DNA of 64,000 nt from positions 971,075-1,035,074 of the forward strand of contig CP051546.1 of NCBI GenBank assembly GCA_012837155.1, read 5' to 3'. The translations under genes were made by a program, and so were the position numbers. Below, one piece after another: positions 30,928-40,544 of this stretch. Origin of the DNA: Flavobacterium sp. (GTDB lineage: Bacteria > Bacteroidota > Bacteroidia > Flavobacteriales > Flavobacteriaceae). How positions within the stretch are numbered: the stretch's first letter is position 1; every line of letters begins with the position of its first letter. The notes beneath the pieces were generated by a model. That model did no database searches. It had not been told where the DNA came from and saw nothing but the letters and a program-made list of their open reading frames with translations.

Positions 30928-31814
30928 TTAGTTTCTTCTTCGGTCTTCTCCCCAAAATAGCTTGGTGCGAAGTGTTTTTAGGAAAGTCTCCTCGGGAATT
31001 TCGACCATGTTTATTTGAAAAGAGGTTTTCTTTATGGTCAATATTGTTTCGTTTTTCACAGATGTAATTCTAGAATCTAGCGAAACTAAGTAATGTGCTT
31101 CTCTGCCTGAAACTTTTAATCGAATTTCAGTTTCGTCTGGAACAACAAGCGGTCGGGCATTCAAATTATGTGGCGCAATTGGGGTAATAACAAAACTACT
31201 TACTTCTGGGGTTAAAATAGGGCCTCCGCAACTCATAGAATAGCCCGTAGATCCTGTGGGTGTGGCAATAATTAAACCGTCTGCCCAATACGAATTTAAA
31301 AATTCATTGTTCAAATACGTTTCTATCGTTATCATCGAAGTGGTGTCTTTTCGGCTAACCGAAATTTCATTCATTGCAAAATTAATGTCTTGTATGGCGT
31401 CGTTATTGGGAGCACATTTTAAGTCTAATAATGTTCTCCTCGAAAGGGTGTATTTCTTGTCGATTATAAATTGCATGAACTCGGCAATATTTTCTTTCTG
31501 GACGGTTGCCAAAAAACCCAAGCGACCAGCATTTATTCCTAAAATGGGCACTCCTGAATCTCGAACGAGGGTTGCTGCTCTTAAAATTGTTCCATCGCCA
31601 CCAATGCTGATGAGCATATCAAAACTGCTGTCTAATTCCGTATGGGAAACAAAAGTTTGGTATTCTTTTTTAACGATTTTTTTGTCGTATAAAATGGTTA
31701 AAAAGTTAGATTCGATAACCATTTTAACATTGTTCTTGTTAAAAACAGGAAGATGTCTTTAATAATAGGGTCTGTGCTATTTTGATAGTATTGTCCGTAA
31801 ATGGCTACTTTCAT
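30928..31814 (-). CDS. nadK: NAD kinase (one frameshift)
   Basis: Cytosolic ATP-dependent kinase that makes NADP. The family motifs GGDGTIL, NAGRLGFLA and TPTGSTGYSMSCGGP are all present. The true N-terminus (KVAIYGQYYQNSTDP) lies in another frame because an A is missing near 31739; repaired, the protein is ~295 residues. It lies 25 bases after the CBS-domain gene, in the same direction. Confidence 0.95.
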
Positions 31815-31839
31815 TTTTATAAAATGGTTGGAATGAATT

Positions 31840-32499
31840 TTATATATTTAGGTATTTGTCTAAATAATCCGAACGTTCCTTTAATGTATTAATGTAATTG
31901 TCTTCTTGATGTTCGGATATAATTTCATAATTATACCGCCTGAAAGATTGAATAATTTCATTTATCGACCCAATATTTATTTTCAAAGTAACTTGAATGC
32001 TATTGCTGTCGGAATCAGAAACTAATAATCCAAGTAGTTTGCCATTATTGCTTTCGACTATTTGTACAATTTGGCTTATGGAATAGTCTAAAACTCCTTT
32101 TTTAACAATAATAACTTCCCCAGATTCTTTTAAAAATGGAGTTTCGTGAAAAAAATTGATGACATCTTCAATTTCATAATACCCTACATATTTATTGCTT
32201 TCGTCAAGTACAGGAACTAAGTTTGTGTGATTCTTTGCAAAAACTTCCAACACATCTAGCCAAATCATATTGGTTCTGGCAAAAAATCTTTCGAATGCAT
32301 ACCGATAATCAGCTATTTTTTTATTACCAGAAAAAGTTTCGATGTCTTCACAAGCAACACTTCCAATGTAAATTTCCTCTTCAACCACTGGAAAATGAGA
32401 AAAAGCAACGGCATCAAAAAAGGATTGAACAACGGCTGTTTTTTCTTGGCTGTCTATCGCTTTGAAATCATTGGTAATATAGCTTGTGATTGCTGTCAT
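31840..32499 (-). CDS. CBS domain-containing protein
   Basis: A 219-residue protein with two CBS-type halves at the N-terminus (AVAFSHFPVVEEEIYIGSVACEDI; HTNLVPVLDESNKYVGYYEIEDVINFF) and a C-terminal part resembling an ACT-like domain (VIIVKKGVLDYSISQIVQIV). CBS pairs usually bind adenine nucleotides, but the partner is unknown. I chose ATG 32499 (MTAITSYI) over an in-frame ATG 48 bases earlier because it fits the first conserved segment. It is divergent from pdxJ and next to nadK, a standard order in this group. Confidence 0.85.
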   Translation of the reverse strand: MTAITSYITNDFKAIDSQEKTAVVQSFFDAVAFSHFPVVEEEIYIGSVACEDIETFSGNKKIADYRYAFERFFARTNMIWLDVLEVFAKNHTNLVPVLDESNKYVGYYEIEDVINFFHETPFLKESGEVIIVKKGVLDYSISQIVQIVESNNGKLLGLLVSDSDSNSIQVTLKINIGSINEIIQSFRRYNYEIISEHQEDNYINTLKERSDYLDKYLNI

Positions 32500-32601
32500 A
32501 TTAATTGTATTCAAAATATTTGATGCAAAATAATCAAATTTATGCAATAATGGCTAGTTTAACTTTGTATTTTTGCATTCAAAAAGTCAAAAACTATTTC
32601 A

Positions 32602-33318
32602 ATGACAAAGTTAAGTGTAAATATTAACAAAATAGCCACTTTGCGAAATGCTCGTGGCGGAAATGTTCCAGATTTATTAAAAGTAGCAACCGATATTCAA
32701 AAATTTGGAGCTCATGGAATTACTATTCATCCGCGTCCAGATGAGCGTCATATTCGGTATCAAGATGCTCGTGATTTGAAATCAATCGTTTACACTGAAT
32801 ACAATATTGAAGGAAATCCCGAAAAATCTTTCGTTGATCTTGTGCTCGAAATAAAGCCAACACAAGTTACATTAGTTCCTGATGCTGTCGATGCAATAAC
32901 CTCAAATGCAGGTTGGGATACTATAAAGCATAAAGATTTTTTAACAGAGATAGTACAGGAATTTCAGCACCATGGGATTCGAACTTCCATTTTTGTTGAT
33001 CCAGTTCTTGAGATGATTGAAGGTGCAAAAATCATTGGAACTGACAGAATCGAATTGTATACTGAATCTTTTGCTCACGAATACAGTATTGGAAATAAAA
33101 GCGGGATAGATTCGTATGTAAAATCGGCTATTTTGGCAAATCAGCTTGGTTTAGGGATTAATGCAGGACACGATTTAAGTCTAGATAATATTGGTTTTTT
33201 TAATCAAAATATTCCTGATTTGCTTGAAGTTTCCATAGGTCATGCGCTTATTTCAGAAGCTATTTATCTCGGATTAGATAATGTGGTTAATATGTATTTG
33301 CAGAAATTAGCCCCCTAA
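32602..33318 (+). CDS. pdxJ: Pyridoxine 5'-phosphate synthase
   Basis: Last step of the DXP-dependent vitamin B6 route: joins 3-amino-2-oxopropyl phosphate with deoxyxylulose phosphate. The opening (LSVNINKIATLRNARGG) and THPRPDERHI-type motif (GITIHPRPDERHI) hold the catalytic residues; ELYTESFAHEY and GINAGHDLSL are further family blocks. It is 238 residues, the normal length. The last three residues (Leu-Ala-Pro) and the stop fall inside a palindromic repeat at 33307-33437. Confidence 0.95.
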   Translation: MTKLSVNINKIATLRNARGGNVPDLLKVATDIQKFGAHGITIHPRPDERHIRYQDARDLKSIVYTEYNIEGNPEKSFVDLVLEIKPTQVTLVPDAVDAITSNAGWDTIKHKDFLTEIVQEFQHHGIRTSIFVDPVLEMIEGAKIIGTDRIELYTESFAHEYSIGNKSGIDSYVKSAILANQLGLGINAGHDLSLDNIGFFNQNIPDLLEVSIGHALISEAIYLGLDNVVNMYLQKLAP

Positions 33319-33437
33319 CCCAAAGGGAGAATTTCAAAGATTTTAATATAATAGGGTAAGCAAATGTCACTAACAAAACCACTATTAAACAGCACTAAAC
33401 TTACTTCTTCTATTCCTCCTTTGGGAGGTAGGGGGCT
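33307..33437. repeat. Palindromic (MITE-like) element between pdxJ and the hydrolase
   Basis: The left arm (AGCCCCCTAACCCAAAGGGAG, 33309 on) and the right arm (33415-33437, reverse complement AGCCCCCTACCTCCCAAAGG) form an imperfect inverted repeat about 130 bases across. Such GC-rich arms stand out from the ~35% GC surroundings. The element covers the pdxJ stop codon and the first ~24 codons of the next gene. Confidence 0.65.
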
Positions 33438-34164
33438 TCTTATTCTTCACGGTTTCCTCGGAATGTCCGATAATTGGAAAACAATCGGGATGCAATTTGC
33501 TGCCGATGGTTTCGAAGTACATTTGTTAGATTTGCGCAATCACGGCAGGAGTTTTCATTCAGATGAGTTTAGTTACGAGATAATGGCTCAGGATGTTTAT
33601 GACTATTGTAAGGCTAATAATTTAGAAAAAATAAACATTATTGGGCATTCGATGGGCGGAAAAACGGCAATGCTTTTTGCGGCGACTTATCCTGAAATCA
33701 TCGAAAAATTGATTATAGCAGATATTGGTCCAAAATTTTATCCGCAGCATCATCAAATAATTCTTGAAGGATTAAATGCAGTTGATTTCTTAAAAAAGCC
33801 CAGCCGTAGTGGGGTTGAAGCAATTTTATCTCACTATATAACCGATTTTGGAACCAGACAATTCTTGCTAAAAAGTCTTTATTGGACAACGCCAGAACAA
33901 TTAGCATTTCGGTTTAATTTAGCTGTTTTTAACAAAAAGATTGAGGAAATAGGAAAGCCACTTCCAGCGAATGTTGTTTTTAGAAAACCAACACTTTTTA
34001 TTCGTGGTGGAAATTCTAGTTATATTTTGGATGCAGATTTTGAAAATATTAAAAAACATTTTCCTAATTCAAGAATAAAAACCATTCCTAATGTGGGTCA
34101 TTGGCTGCATGCCGAAAACCCAAAGATGTTTTGTGAGATAACGAGTTTATTTTTAAAGGAATGA
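33364..34164 (+). CDS. Alpha/beta-fold hydrolase (YbfF-type esterase family)
   Basis: A 266-residue hydrolase. The oxyanion-hole strand LLILHGFLGMSDNWKTIG, the nucleophile elbow GHSMGG, and the catalytic His in NVGHWLHAENP are clear; the acid is probably in the DADFENI region. The substrate is unknown. The first ~26 residues (MSLTKPLLNS...PPLGGRG) do not look like this family, which normally has ~10 residues before the first strand; they are encoded by the palindromic repeat, so the native start seems to have been replaced. Confidence 0.87.
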   Translation: MSLTKPLLNSTKLTSSIPPLGGRGLLILHGFLGMSDNWKTIGMQFAADGFEVHLLDLRNHGRSFHSDEFSYEIMAQDVYDYCKANNLEKINIIGHSMGGKTAMLFAATYPEIIEKLIIADIGPKFYPQHHQIILEGLNAVDFLKKPSRSGVEAILSHYITDFGTRQFLLKSLYWTTPEQLAFRFNLAVFNKKIEEIGKPLPANVVFRKPTLFIRGGNSSYILDADFENIKKHFPNSRIKTIPNVGHWLHAENPKMFCEITSLFLKE

Positions 34165-34417
34165 CTAGTTCTAAAAAAAAAATAGATACAATTATTAAGC
34201 AACAACTAAATTAAGCTAGTCAGCAATCTATTGGCACTTTTTTTTATCCGAATTAAAAAATAAACTTGTTTTGAGTCATGGTGGAAGCGGAATAAGTTAC
34301 TCAGCAGGCTGTTTTTTGATGATTGTTGTAACTTTTCAAACAGTACTTAATTGTAATAATTTAGTTTTAAAGCGATTATAAAAAAATAGCAATTTTTTGT
34401 AAAATTTTCATGAAAAA

Positions 34418-34450
34418 CTTGCATCAAAGCAAAGTTATTATTTATATTTG
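34418..34450 (+). promoter_or_regulatory. Promoter of tRNA-Gly(TCC)
   Basis: TTGC at 34418-34421 and TATATTTG at 34443-34450 are 21 bases apart; the tRNA starts 12 bases later. The remainder of 34165-34417 is AT-rich and I see no gene in it. Confidence 0.65.
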
Positions 34451-34462
34451 CACCGTTGTAAT

Positions 34463-34535
<73 letters not shown>

Positions 34536-34537
34536 CT

Positions 34538-34568
34538 AAAAACCTCAAACGTAAGTTTGAGGTTTTTT
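34538..34568 (+). terminator. Terminator after tRNA-Gly
   Basis: A perfect stem AAACCTCAAAC / GTTTGAGGTTT with a 4-base loop, followed by a T run, begins 3 bases after the tRNA. It may also end the convergent propeller gene. Confidence 0.9.
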
Positions 34569-34589
34569 ATTTTTATAGTGGTTAAAAGT

Positions 34590-35914
34590 CTAGTTCTTCA
34601 TAATCTTCATGGTTTCTGTTTTTCCAGTATCAGAAGTTACTTTTAAAATATATGTTCCCGTTTGAAGTGATTTTAAATCTAAATTTACCTTGTTTAGGGC
34701 GGAAGTATTTAGAATCTAAAACTTGTCTACCAAGCAAGTCAAAAACAGAAACTTGCTTTATTGAAATTTTTCGGAGTCAAGGTGCAATACGCCTTTTGTT
34801 GGATTCGGATAAGCTGAAATTTGGTTCTCAACATCGAAGCTAGGTGCTTTTAAAGGGATACCAGAAAATTTATAAATCCCACCAGTTGTTGCGTTAGTAT
34901 TTTTACTAGCCGAAAAACCAAAACTGTCATTCAAAAAGGTTAATGCTCCGTGAAAATTACCACTATCAATAGTTGTCCAAGTAACGCCATCATCGGTGCT
35001 ATAGCGCGAAGAATAAGGAGTTCGTGATGCGGTAGCGATAACTGTAGAAGTGTTTGGTAGGTACCTAATGTCAGTTTTATAAAAATCGGTTGTTGCGGGA
35101 ACTAGACTCCAAGTGTCGCCGCCGTCAGCAGTACTATAAAGTTCGTAGGGTGGAGAGGCGTTATATTTCATTAAGAGTCCTTTGAGAGACGTTGAAAAAG
35201 TAAAATCGGAATACTGATCGGTGCCTGGCGATTGGGCGGCAGTCCAGTGTAATCCTTTGTCGTTAGATTTGAAAATCCTACCCAAATTGGTTCCAAACCA
35301 AATCGTATTTCCTGAAACAGAATATCTATTGAAGACACCAAATTCCCCACCTGCATCTGGATCTGGAATAGCTGTGCCATCAACTCTAGTCCAAGTGTCT
35401 CCTGCGTCGGTTGTAGTGTAGATTTCGAATTCGCCGCTTTCTGGGTCGCCAGCAGCAATTCCATTGTTGGCATCCCAAAAGTATACGAAATTAGCATAGG
35501 AGTCAGTGCCATTAAATGCAGTAGCTTGTTTAGTCCAAGTAACGCCAGTGTCAGTTGTTTTCCAAATGCCTCCAATTTGGGTAGTGCCAAATGTATCAGG
35601 ATACGCAGAAATCCAAGCGGTTGTAGCCGAAACGGCCGTAATTGAGGAAATACCCAATTCGTCAGTATTTGCTCCTAAATCGATTGCCCCTGATGTCCAA
35701 GTGTTTCCTTTGTCAGTGCTAAGGGTGAATCCTTTTAAGGTGTAATCTTCTGCGTCGAAATCAAATTCATTGGCCCAAATTACATCTGCATCTACTATTG
35801 CTATACTGTTTAAAGTTCTGCCAGGATTAGTAAATCCTGTTGCTTTTTCAGTCCAAAATTGGGCATTGGCCACAAATGAACTTGTTATTAAAATAGAAAG
35901 TAAATTTTTTTCAT
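34590..35914 (-). CDS. Secreted beta-propeller (YCF48/BNR-like) protein with type IX sorting tail (three frameshifts)
   Basis: About 442 residues when repaired. It has a signal peptide (LLSILITSSFVANAQ), then recurrent Asp-box-like blocks (STDKGNTWTSG; TTDTGVTWTKQA; TTDAGDTWTRV; SNDKGLHWTAA; STADGGDTWSLV; STDDGVTWTTI) of a six- to seven-bladed propeller, and a type A sorting domain (ISAYPNPTKGVLHLDSE ... VFDLLGRQVLDSK ... GTYILKVTSDTGKTETMKIMKN). Type IX export to the surface or medium is therefore expected, matching the sprA, porG and sprF-like genes here. Losses in 35905-35911, 34767-34771 and 34708-34710 break it. The ligand is unknown. Confidence 0.85.
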
Positions 35915-36050
35915 AGTCTTTGAAGGTATAAATAGTCGTTAAAAGTGTTATTAAACGATTAAATTAGTCTTTTAAAGACTAATTGCGCTAACGAAGATAA
36001 GAAAAATATTTATACGTGAAATATTTTTTTTACTTTTGAAATAAAAAGAG

Positions 36051-36395
36051 ATGAAGCTACTTATTAGGATTTTAATTACATCAGGCTTGGTTTTGGTCAT
36101 CGCACATTTTATGCGAAGCGTGGAGGTTGCCGATTTTCAAACGGCTTTGATTGTTGCGGTTGTTTTAGGATTGCTTAATGTTTTTATTAAGCCCATTTTA
36201 GTTTTATTAACCTTGCCAGTTACCATTATATCATTGGGGTTGTTTTTGTTTGTCATCAACGCCTTTATTATTTTAATGTGCTCGAAACTTGTTGGTGGAT
36301 TTAAGGTAAACTCGTTTTGGACGGCTTTAATTTTTAGTATAATTCTATCCGTTTGCCAGTCAATTGCCTATAAAATTATAGGAGACGAGAAGTAA
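36051..36395 (+). CDS. Phage holin family-like membrane protein (4-TMS)
   Basis: A 114-residue protein with four membrane segments (LLIRILITSGLVLVIAHFM; ALIVAVVLGLLNVFIKPIL; VTIISLGLFLFVINAFIILM; a last one near SIILSVCQSIAY). This matches the 'mycobacterial 4 TMS phage holin' family, which despite its name is widespread in bacterial chromosomes as a single gene. There are no phage genes nearby, so I do not read it as a prophage remnant. The function is unknown. Confidence 0.78.
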   Translation: MKLLIRILITSGLVLVIAHFMRSVEVADFQTALIVAVVLGLLNVFIKPILVLLTLPVTIISLGLFLFVINAFIILMCSKLVGGFKVNSFWTALIFSIILSVCQSIAYKIIGDEK

Positions 36396-36450
36396 AAATA
36401 GTGTAATTGGAGCTAAATAATTGGCTAAAATGCAATAAATTAAAAACTTG

Positions 36451-36478
36451 TTTGGGTTGTGAAAATTTTATATTTTTG
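36451..36478 (+). promoter_or_regulatory. Promoter of tig
   Basis: TTTG at 36451-36454 and TATTTTTG at 36471-36478 are 16 bases apart, 34 bases before the tig start. Confidence 0.6.
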
Positions 36479-36512
36479 CAACCCAATTTTATTATGTAAA
36501 TTAAAGACAGAA

Positions 36513-37838
36513 ATGGATATTAAAAGAGTAGCATTAGACGCAGTAAACGAAACGATTGTAATGACAGTAGTTCACATGGATTACAAGGGTCAGGTACAAA
36601 AAAGAATAAATGAAAAAATGCCTTTGGCTACCGTAAAAGGTTTTAGAAAAGGACAAGTTCCAAAAGATCTTGTTGAGAAACAATATGGAAAAGCAATAAA
36701 GCAAGAAGAAGTAAAAAAAGTAGTTGATTTGGCTTTGGAGCGTTACATTCAATCCGAAAGATTAAATCTTCTTGGAACACCACTTCCTAAAGGAAATGAA
36801 AACTTTTCTTGGGATGCTGAGGAGTTAGTTTTTGAATATGAAATTGGTTTGGTTCCTAGTTTCGAATTGGATCTTGAGGCTAAAAATAGTATCGTAAAAT
36901 ATGTGGTTATCGCAGATGATAAATTAATTGATGGTCAAGTATCTCGAATTCAAAAACAATTTGGACAATCGATTCCTCAAGAAGTTGTTGCAGCAGGTTT
37001 TGATGTGACAGGAACATTTACAAACGAAGAAAAAGGGATTAATAATCTAACAACATTTTCTTTGGACATTTTTAAAGATAAAACCACTTCAGATAAATTC
37101 ATCGGTAAAAAAGCAGGAGATGTCGTAACGGTTAATACAAAAGGATTGTTCGAGGACGATCATCAATTAATGGACACAATGAAAGTGGCTCACGATGATG
37201 TTCACGGCTTAGATGTTGACGTTGATTTTATAATCGAAAGCATTAATTCGACGGAATTAGCTGAGTTAAATCAGGAATTGTTTGACAAGCTTTTTGGGCC
37301 TGGAAATCTTGCATCGGTTGAAGAATTGAAAGCAAAAATTAAGGAAGATGCCGAAAATCAGTTTGCACAGCAAGCAGATCAAAAATTGATGGCAGATGTG
37401 ACCGATTTTTTAATTGAAAACACAAAATTTGATTTGCCAGCCGAATTTCTTAAAAAATGGTTGCAAACGGTTGGCGAAAAACAACTTTTCTCCCGAAGAA
37501 GCCGAAGTGGAATATGCAAGATCTGAAAAAGGATTGCGTTTTCAATTAATCGAAGGAAAAGCATTGGCACAAAGCGACATCAAAATTACTTTCGAAGATT
37601 TGAAATCGTTTACCACAAAATCAATTCGCCAACAAATGGCACAATTCGGACAAATTAATCCTACTGATGAGGAAGTTCAAGGAATTGTTGCAAGAGTTTT
37701 GGCTAATCAAGAGGAAGTAAAAAGACTTTCAGATCAGGTTGTTGCCGATAAAATGTTGCAATTATTCAAGGAAAAGCAAATCCGACAGTTAAAGAAGTAA
37801 CTTATGAGCAATTTATTGCTGCTTCTTATGGCGAATAA
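36513..37838 (+). CDS. tig: Trigger factor (two frameshifts)
   Basis: Ribosome-associated chaperone and prolyl isomerase. The ribosome-binding loop appears as VKGFRKGQVPKDLVEKQYG; an FKBP-like middle domain and long helical arms follow (QFAQQADQKLMADVTDFLIE). An A is missing near 37477-37481 and another near 37772-37775; repaired, the text reads NNFSPEEAEVEYARSEKG and ends EVTYEQFIAASYGE, 442 residues. I chose ATG 36513 (MDIKRVALDAV) over an earlier in-frame codon because it follows the promoter and gives the usual N-terminus. It lies before clpP and clpX, the classical order. Confidence 0.95.
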
Positions 37839-37854
37839 ATTTAGAAAAAAGTAG

Positions 37855-37900
37855 TATATTTGAGCGTCAAAAAAATAGTCTTTTTTTGACGCTCTTTTTT
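37855..37900 (+). terminator. Terminator after tig, overlapping a possible clpP promoter box
   Basis: A perfect 14-bp stem (GAGCGTCAAAAAAA / TTTTTTTGACGCTC, 37862-37875 and 37881-37894) with a 5-base loop is followed by six T. TATATTTG at 37855-37862, a -7 match, sits at its left edge, so clpP may start transcription here and carry the hairpin in its leader. Confidence 0.85.
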
Positions 37901-37920
37901 AATGTTTAAACCAAAGAATT

Positions 37921-38592
37921 ATGAACTACGGCGTAGAATTTAAAAAGTTTGCAACAAAACACCACGGTGTAAATGCAATGTATTATGATAAAATCGTAAG
38001 TGCAATGACACCTACAAATATGACCCCTTATATTATCGAAGAGCGTCAACTAAATGTTTCGCAACTGGATGTTTTTTCTAGATTAATGATGGATCGGATT
38101 ATTTTCCTTGGAACAGGAATTGACGATCAAATTGCTAATATTGTTCAGGCTCAATTGCTTTTTCTTGAAAGTGCCGATGCTTCAAAAGATATTCAAATTT
38201 ACTTGAATTCTCCTGGCGGAAGTGTCTACGCAGGATTAGGCATTTATGATACGATGCAATACATCAAGCCAGATGTGGCTACAATTTGTACCGGAATGGC
38301 AGCTTCGATGGGAGCCGTTTTATTATGTGCTGGAGCAGCAGGAAAACGTTCGGCATTGCCACATTCAAGAGTGATGATCCATCAGCCATCAGGCGGAGCA
38401 CAAGGTGTTGCTACGGATATGGAGATTAACTTGCGTGAAATGTTGAAATTAAAAGAGGAATTATACCAAATTATTTCTCATCATACTGGGCAAACTTTCG
38501 ATAAAGTACACAAAGACAGTGAACGCGATTATTGGATGATTGCTGATGAAGCAAAGGAATACGGAATGATTGATGAAGTGTTAAGAAGATAA
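37921..38592 (+). CDS. clpP: ATP-dependent Clp protease proteolytic subunit
   Basis: Serine peptidase forming the double-heptamer barrel used by ClpX. The catalytic Ser is in GMAASMGAVLLCAG, the His in MIHQPSGGAQG, and the Asp is expected in the segment following EELYQII. It is 223 residues, normal with a short N-terminal propeptide-like extension (VEFKKFATKHHG). It is followed by clpX after a 77-base spacer that holds a palindromic repeat. Confidence 0.96.
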   Translation: MNYGVEFKKFATKHHGVNAMYYDKIVSAMTPTNMTPYIIEERQLNVSQLDVFSRLMMDRIIFLGTGIDDQIANIVQAQLLFLESADASKDIQIYLNSPGGSVYAGLGIYDTMQYIKPDVATICTGMAASMGAVLLCAGAAGKRSALPHSRVMIHQPSGGAQGVATDMEINLREMLKLKEELYQIISHHTGQTFDKVHKDSERDYWMIADEAKEYGMIDEVLRR

Positions 38593-38599
38593 ATTAAAG

Positions 38600-38667
38600 T
38601 TAGAGGTTAGAAATTAGAGGTACAATTGTGTACTTATAACTTCTAACCTCTGACCTCTAACCTCAAA
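38600..38667. repeat. Palindromic repeat between clpP and clpX
   Basis: The left half (GTTAGAGGTTAGAAATTAGAGG) is mirrored by the right half (CTTCTAACCTCTGACCTCTAAC) around GTACAATTGTGTAC. It is built of GTTAGAGGTTAGA units that are often found between flavobacterial genes. Transcribed, it would fold into a long hairpin just before the clpX start. Confidence 0.7.
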
Positions 38668-38669
38668 AA

Positions 38670-39902
38670 ATGGCAAAACCAAAATTAGAATGTTCATTCT
38701 GCGGAAGAAAAAAATCGGAAACCAATTTATTGATTGCCGGAATAGATGCGCACATTTGTGATAAATGTATCGAACAAGCCCACGGAATTGTTCTCGAAGA
38801 ATTAAAATCAAGCGGTAAAGCAAATTTACCCACCAATTTGGTATTGAGAAAACCAAAAGACATTAGAGCGTTTTTGGATCAATATGTTATTGGTCAAGAT
38901 CAAACCAAAAAAGTAATGTCGGTTGCGGTGTATAATCACTACAAACGTTTGATGCAACAGGAGTTAAATGACGATGTTGAGATTGAAAAAAGCAATATCA
39001 TCATGGTAGGTCAAACAGGAACTGGGAAAACGCTAGTTGCTAAAACGATTGCAAAAATGTTAGACGTTCCTTTGGCAATTGTCGATGCAACTGTATTGAC
39101 CGAAGCAGGTTATGTAGGAGAAGATGTCGAAAGCATTTTGACACGTTTGTTACAAGCCGCCGATTATGATGTGACTAAAGCCGAAAGAGGAATTGTTTTT
39201 ATTGACGAAATCGATAAGATTGCCCGTAAAAGTGATAATCCATCCATTACTCGTGATGTTTCTGGTGAAGGAGTGCAACAGGCACTATTAAAATTACTCG
39301 AAGGAACTGTGGTCAACGTTCCGCCAAAAGGAGGAAGAAAACATCCAGATCAGAAATTTGTTGAGGTAAATACCCAAAATATTTTGTTTATTGCTGGTGG
39401 TGCTTTCGACGGAGTGGAGCGAATTATCTCGAAACGACTAAATCGTCAGGCTGTGGGGTATAGTACTTCTAGAAATGTAGATAATATTGACAAGGACAAT
39501 TTGTTGCAATACATCATTCCTAAAGACATCAAGGATTTTGGTTTGATACCAGAAATAATTGGGCGTTTGCCCGTTTTGACACACATGGATCCTTTAGATA
39601 GAAAAACATTGCGATCGATTTTGACAGAGCCTAAAAATGCCTTAATCAAGCAATATCAAAAATTGTTTTTGATGGATGAGGTCGAATTCAGCATTACAGA
39701 TGATGCCTTAGATTTCATTGTCGAAAAAGCCTTAGAATACAAGCTCGGGGCTCGGGGATTGCGTTCTTTATGCGAAGCCATTTTGACCGATGCCATGTAT
39801 GAATTACCAAGTTCTGATGATAAAATATTAGAAATCGATGTGGATTATGCAAAAGAAACCCTGAATAGAAATTTATTGAAACGATTAGAAATGGCTTCGT
39901 AA
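38670..39902 (+). CDS. clpX: ClpX, ATP-dependent unfoldase
   Basis: AAA+ partner of ClpP. An N-terminal zinc-binding domain (C-x2-C ... C-x2-[21 protein letters not shown]) is followed by Walker A GQTGTGKT, the pore loop GYVGED, Walker B FIDEIDKI, the RKH loop GGRKHPDQ, and sensor 2 in [11 protein letters not shown]. It is 410 residues, normal length. The start lies 77 bases after clpP; a terminator follows. Confidence 0.97.
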   Translation: MAKPKLECSFCGRKKSETNLLIAGIDAHICDKCIEQAHGIVLEELKSSGKANLPTNLVLRKPKDIRAFLDQYVIGQDQTKKVMSVAVYNHYKRLMQQELNDDVEIEKSNIIMVGQTGTGKTLVAKTIAKMLDVPLAIVDATVLTEAGYVGEDVESILTRLLQAADYDVTKAERGIVFIDEIDKIARKSDNPSITRDVSGEGVQQALLKLLEGTVVNVPPKGGRKHPDQKFVEVNTQNILFIAGGAFDGVERIISKRLNRQAVGYSTSRNVDNIDKDNLLQYIIPKDIKDFGLIPEIIGRLPVLTHMDPLDRKTLRSILTEPKNALIKQYQKLFLMDEVEFSITDDALDFIVEKALEYKLGARGLRSLCEAILTDAMYELPSSDDKILEIDVDYAKETLNRNLLKRLEMAS

Positions 39903-39929
39903 ACAAATTTCAAGCTCATTGAAAAGCAA

Positions 39930-39965
39930 AATAAAGCTCAAAAACATCTGTTTTTGAGCTTTATT
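39930..39965 (+). terminator. Terminator after clpX
   Basis: Stem AATAAAGCTCAAAAAC / GTTTTTGAGCTTTATT with a 4-base loop. A near copy lies at 40387-40424 after the next gene. Confidence 0.8.
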
Positions 39966-40046
39966 CGTTATAAATTTGTGAGCTAAAAAGAATAGAAAGT
40001 GCTGGTTTTTAGAATTTTAAAAAATAGTATAATCAAAAATAATTGA

Positions 40047-40054
40047 TACATTTG
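40047..40054 (+). promoter_or_regulatory. Putative -7 box (TACATTTG)
   Basis: A TAnnTTTG match 33 bases before the small membrane protein gene. Confidence 0.45.
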
Positions 40055-40086
40055 TATTTAGTTTAAACTTTGAAGTAAAAAACAAA

Positions 40087-40368
40087 ATGAGCACAACCAA
40101 AATAAAATTGTACGAAATTTTCAGAAAAGACCTTAAGTTGTCTGATGAAAAAGCAAAGATTTTCGCAGAAATAGTGCAAGAAACAGTTGTTAATGAAGTT
40201 AAACACCAACAAACGGAGTTTAAAAGTCAGAATAAAGAAGATTTATTAAAACTCGAAATGCAATTGACCTCTAAAATTGAACAATCTAAATACGATTTAG
40301 TTAAATGGTTTGTAGGTTTGTTTTTTGCCCTAGCCTTGATGGTTATTGGTTTGTATATCAAAAAATAA
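40087..40368 (+). CDS. Small coiled-coil protein with C-terminal membrane anchor (DUF1640-like)
   Basis: A 93-residue protein: charged helical N-terminal part with heptad pattern (KLYEIFRKDLKLSDEKAKIF; LLKLEMQLTSKIEQ) and one C-terminal helix (VGLFFALALMVIGLYI). This is the layout of CCDC90/DUF1640-type proteins. It has its own promoter box and terminator and sits at the left edge of the restriction island. The function is unknown; it may be part of the accessory DNA. Confidence 0.65.
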   Translation: MSTTKIKLYEIFRKDLKLSDEKAKIFAEIVQETVVNEVKHQQTEFKSQNKEDLLKLEMQLTSKIEQSKYDLVKWFVGLFFALALMVIGLYIKK

Positions 40369-40386
40369 GTTATATTCTTTAAAATA

Positions 40387-40424
40387 AACAAAGCTCAAAA
40401 CGGATGTTTTTGAGCTTTGTTCGT
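40387..40424 (+). terminator. Terminator after the small coiled-coil gene (near copy of the clpX terminator)
   Basis: Stem ACAAAGCTCAAAAC / GTTTTTGAGCTTTGT with a 4-base loop. It shares the AAGCTCAAAA ... TTTTTGAGCTTT core and a following TTCGTTA with the hairpin at 39930-39965. Confidence 0.75.
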
Positions 40425-40544
40425 TAATGATGGGAGCTAAAAAATGTTTTATTAAAAAACATATAGATTATATTATCTCCGATATTTTTATGGATTATTT
40501 AATTACTTTTGACAGATAATGAATTTTATTTTCTTTAAGAATAA

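Noticed and set aside
36051-36395. Prophage, suggested by the holin-like protein
   Set aside because: A lone 4-TMS holin-family gene between chromosomal genes; no other phage genes are nearby.
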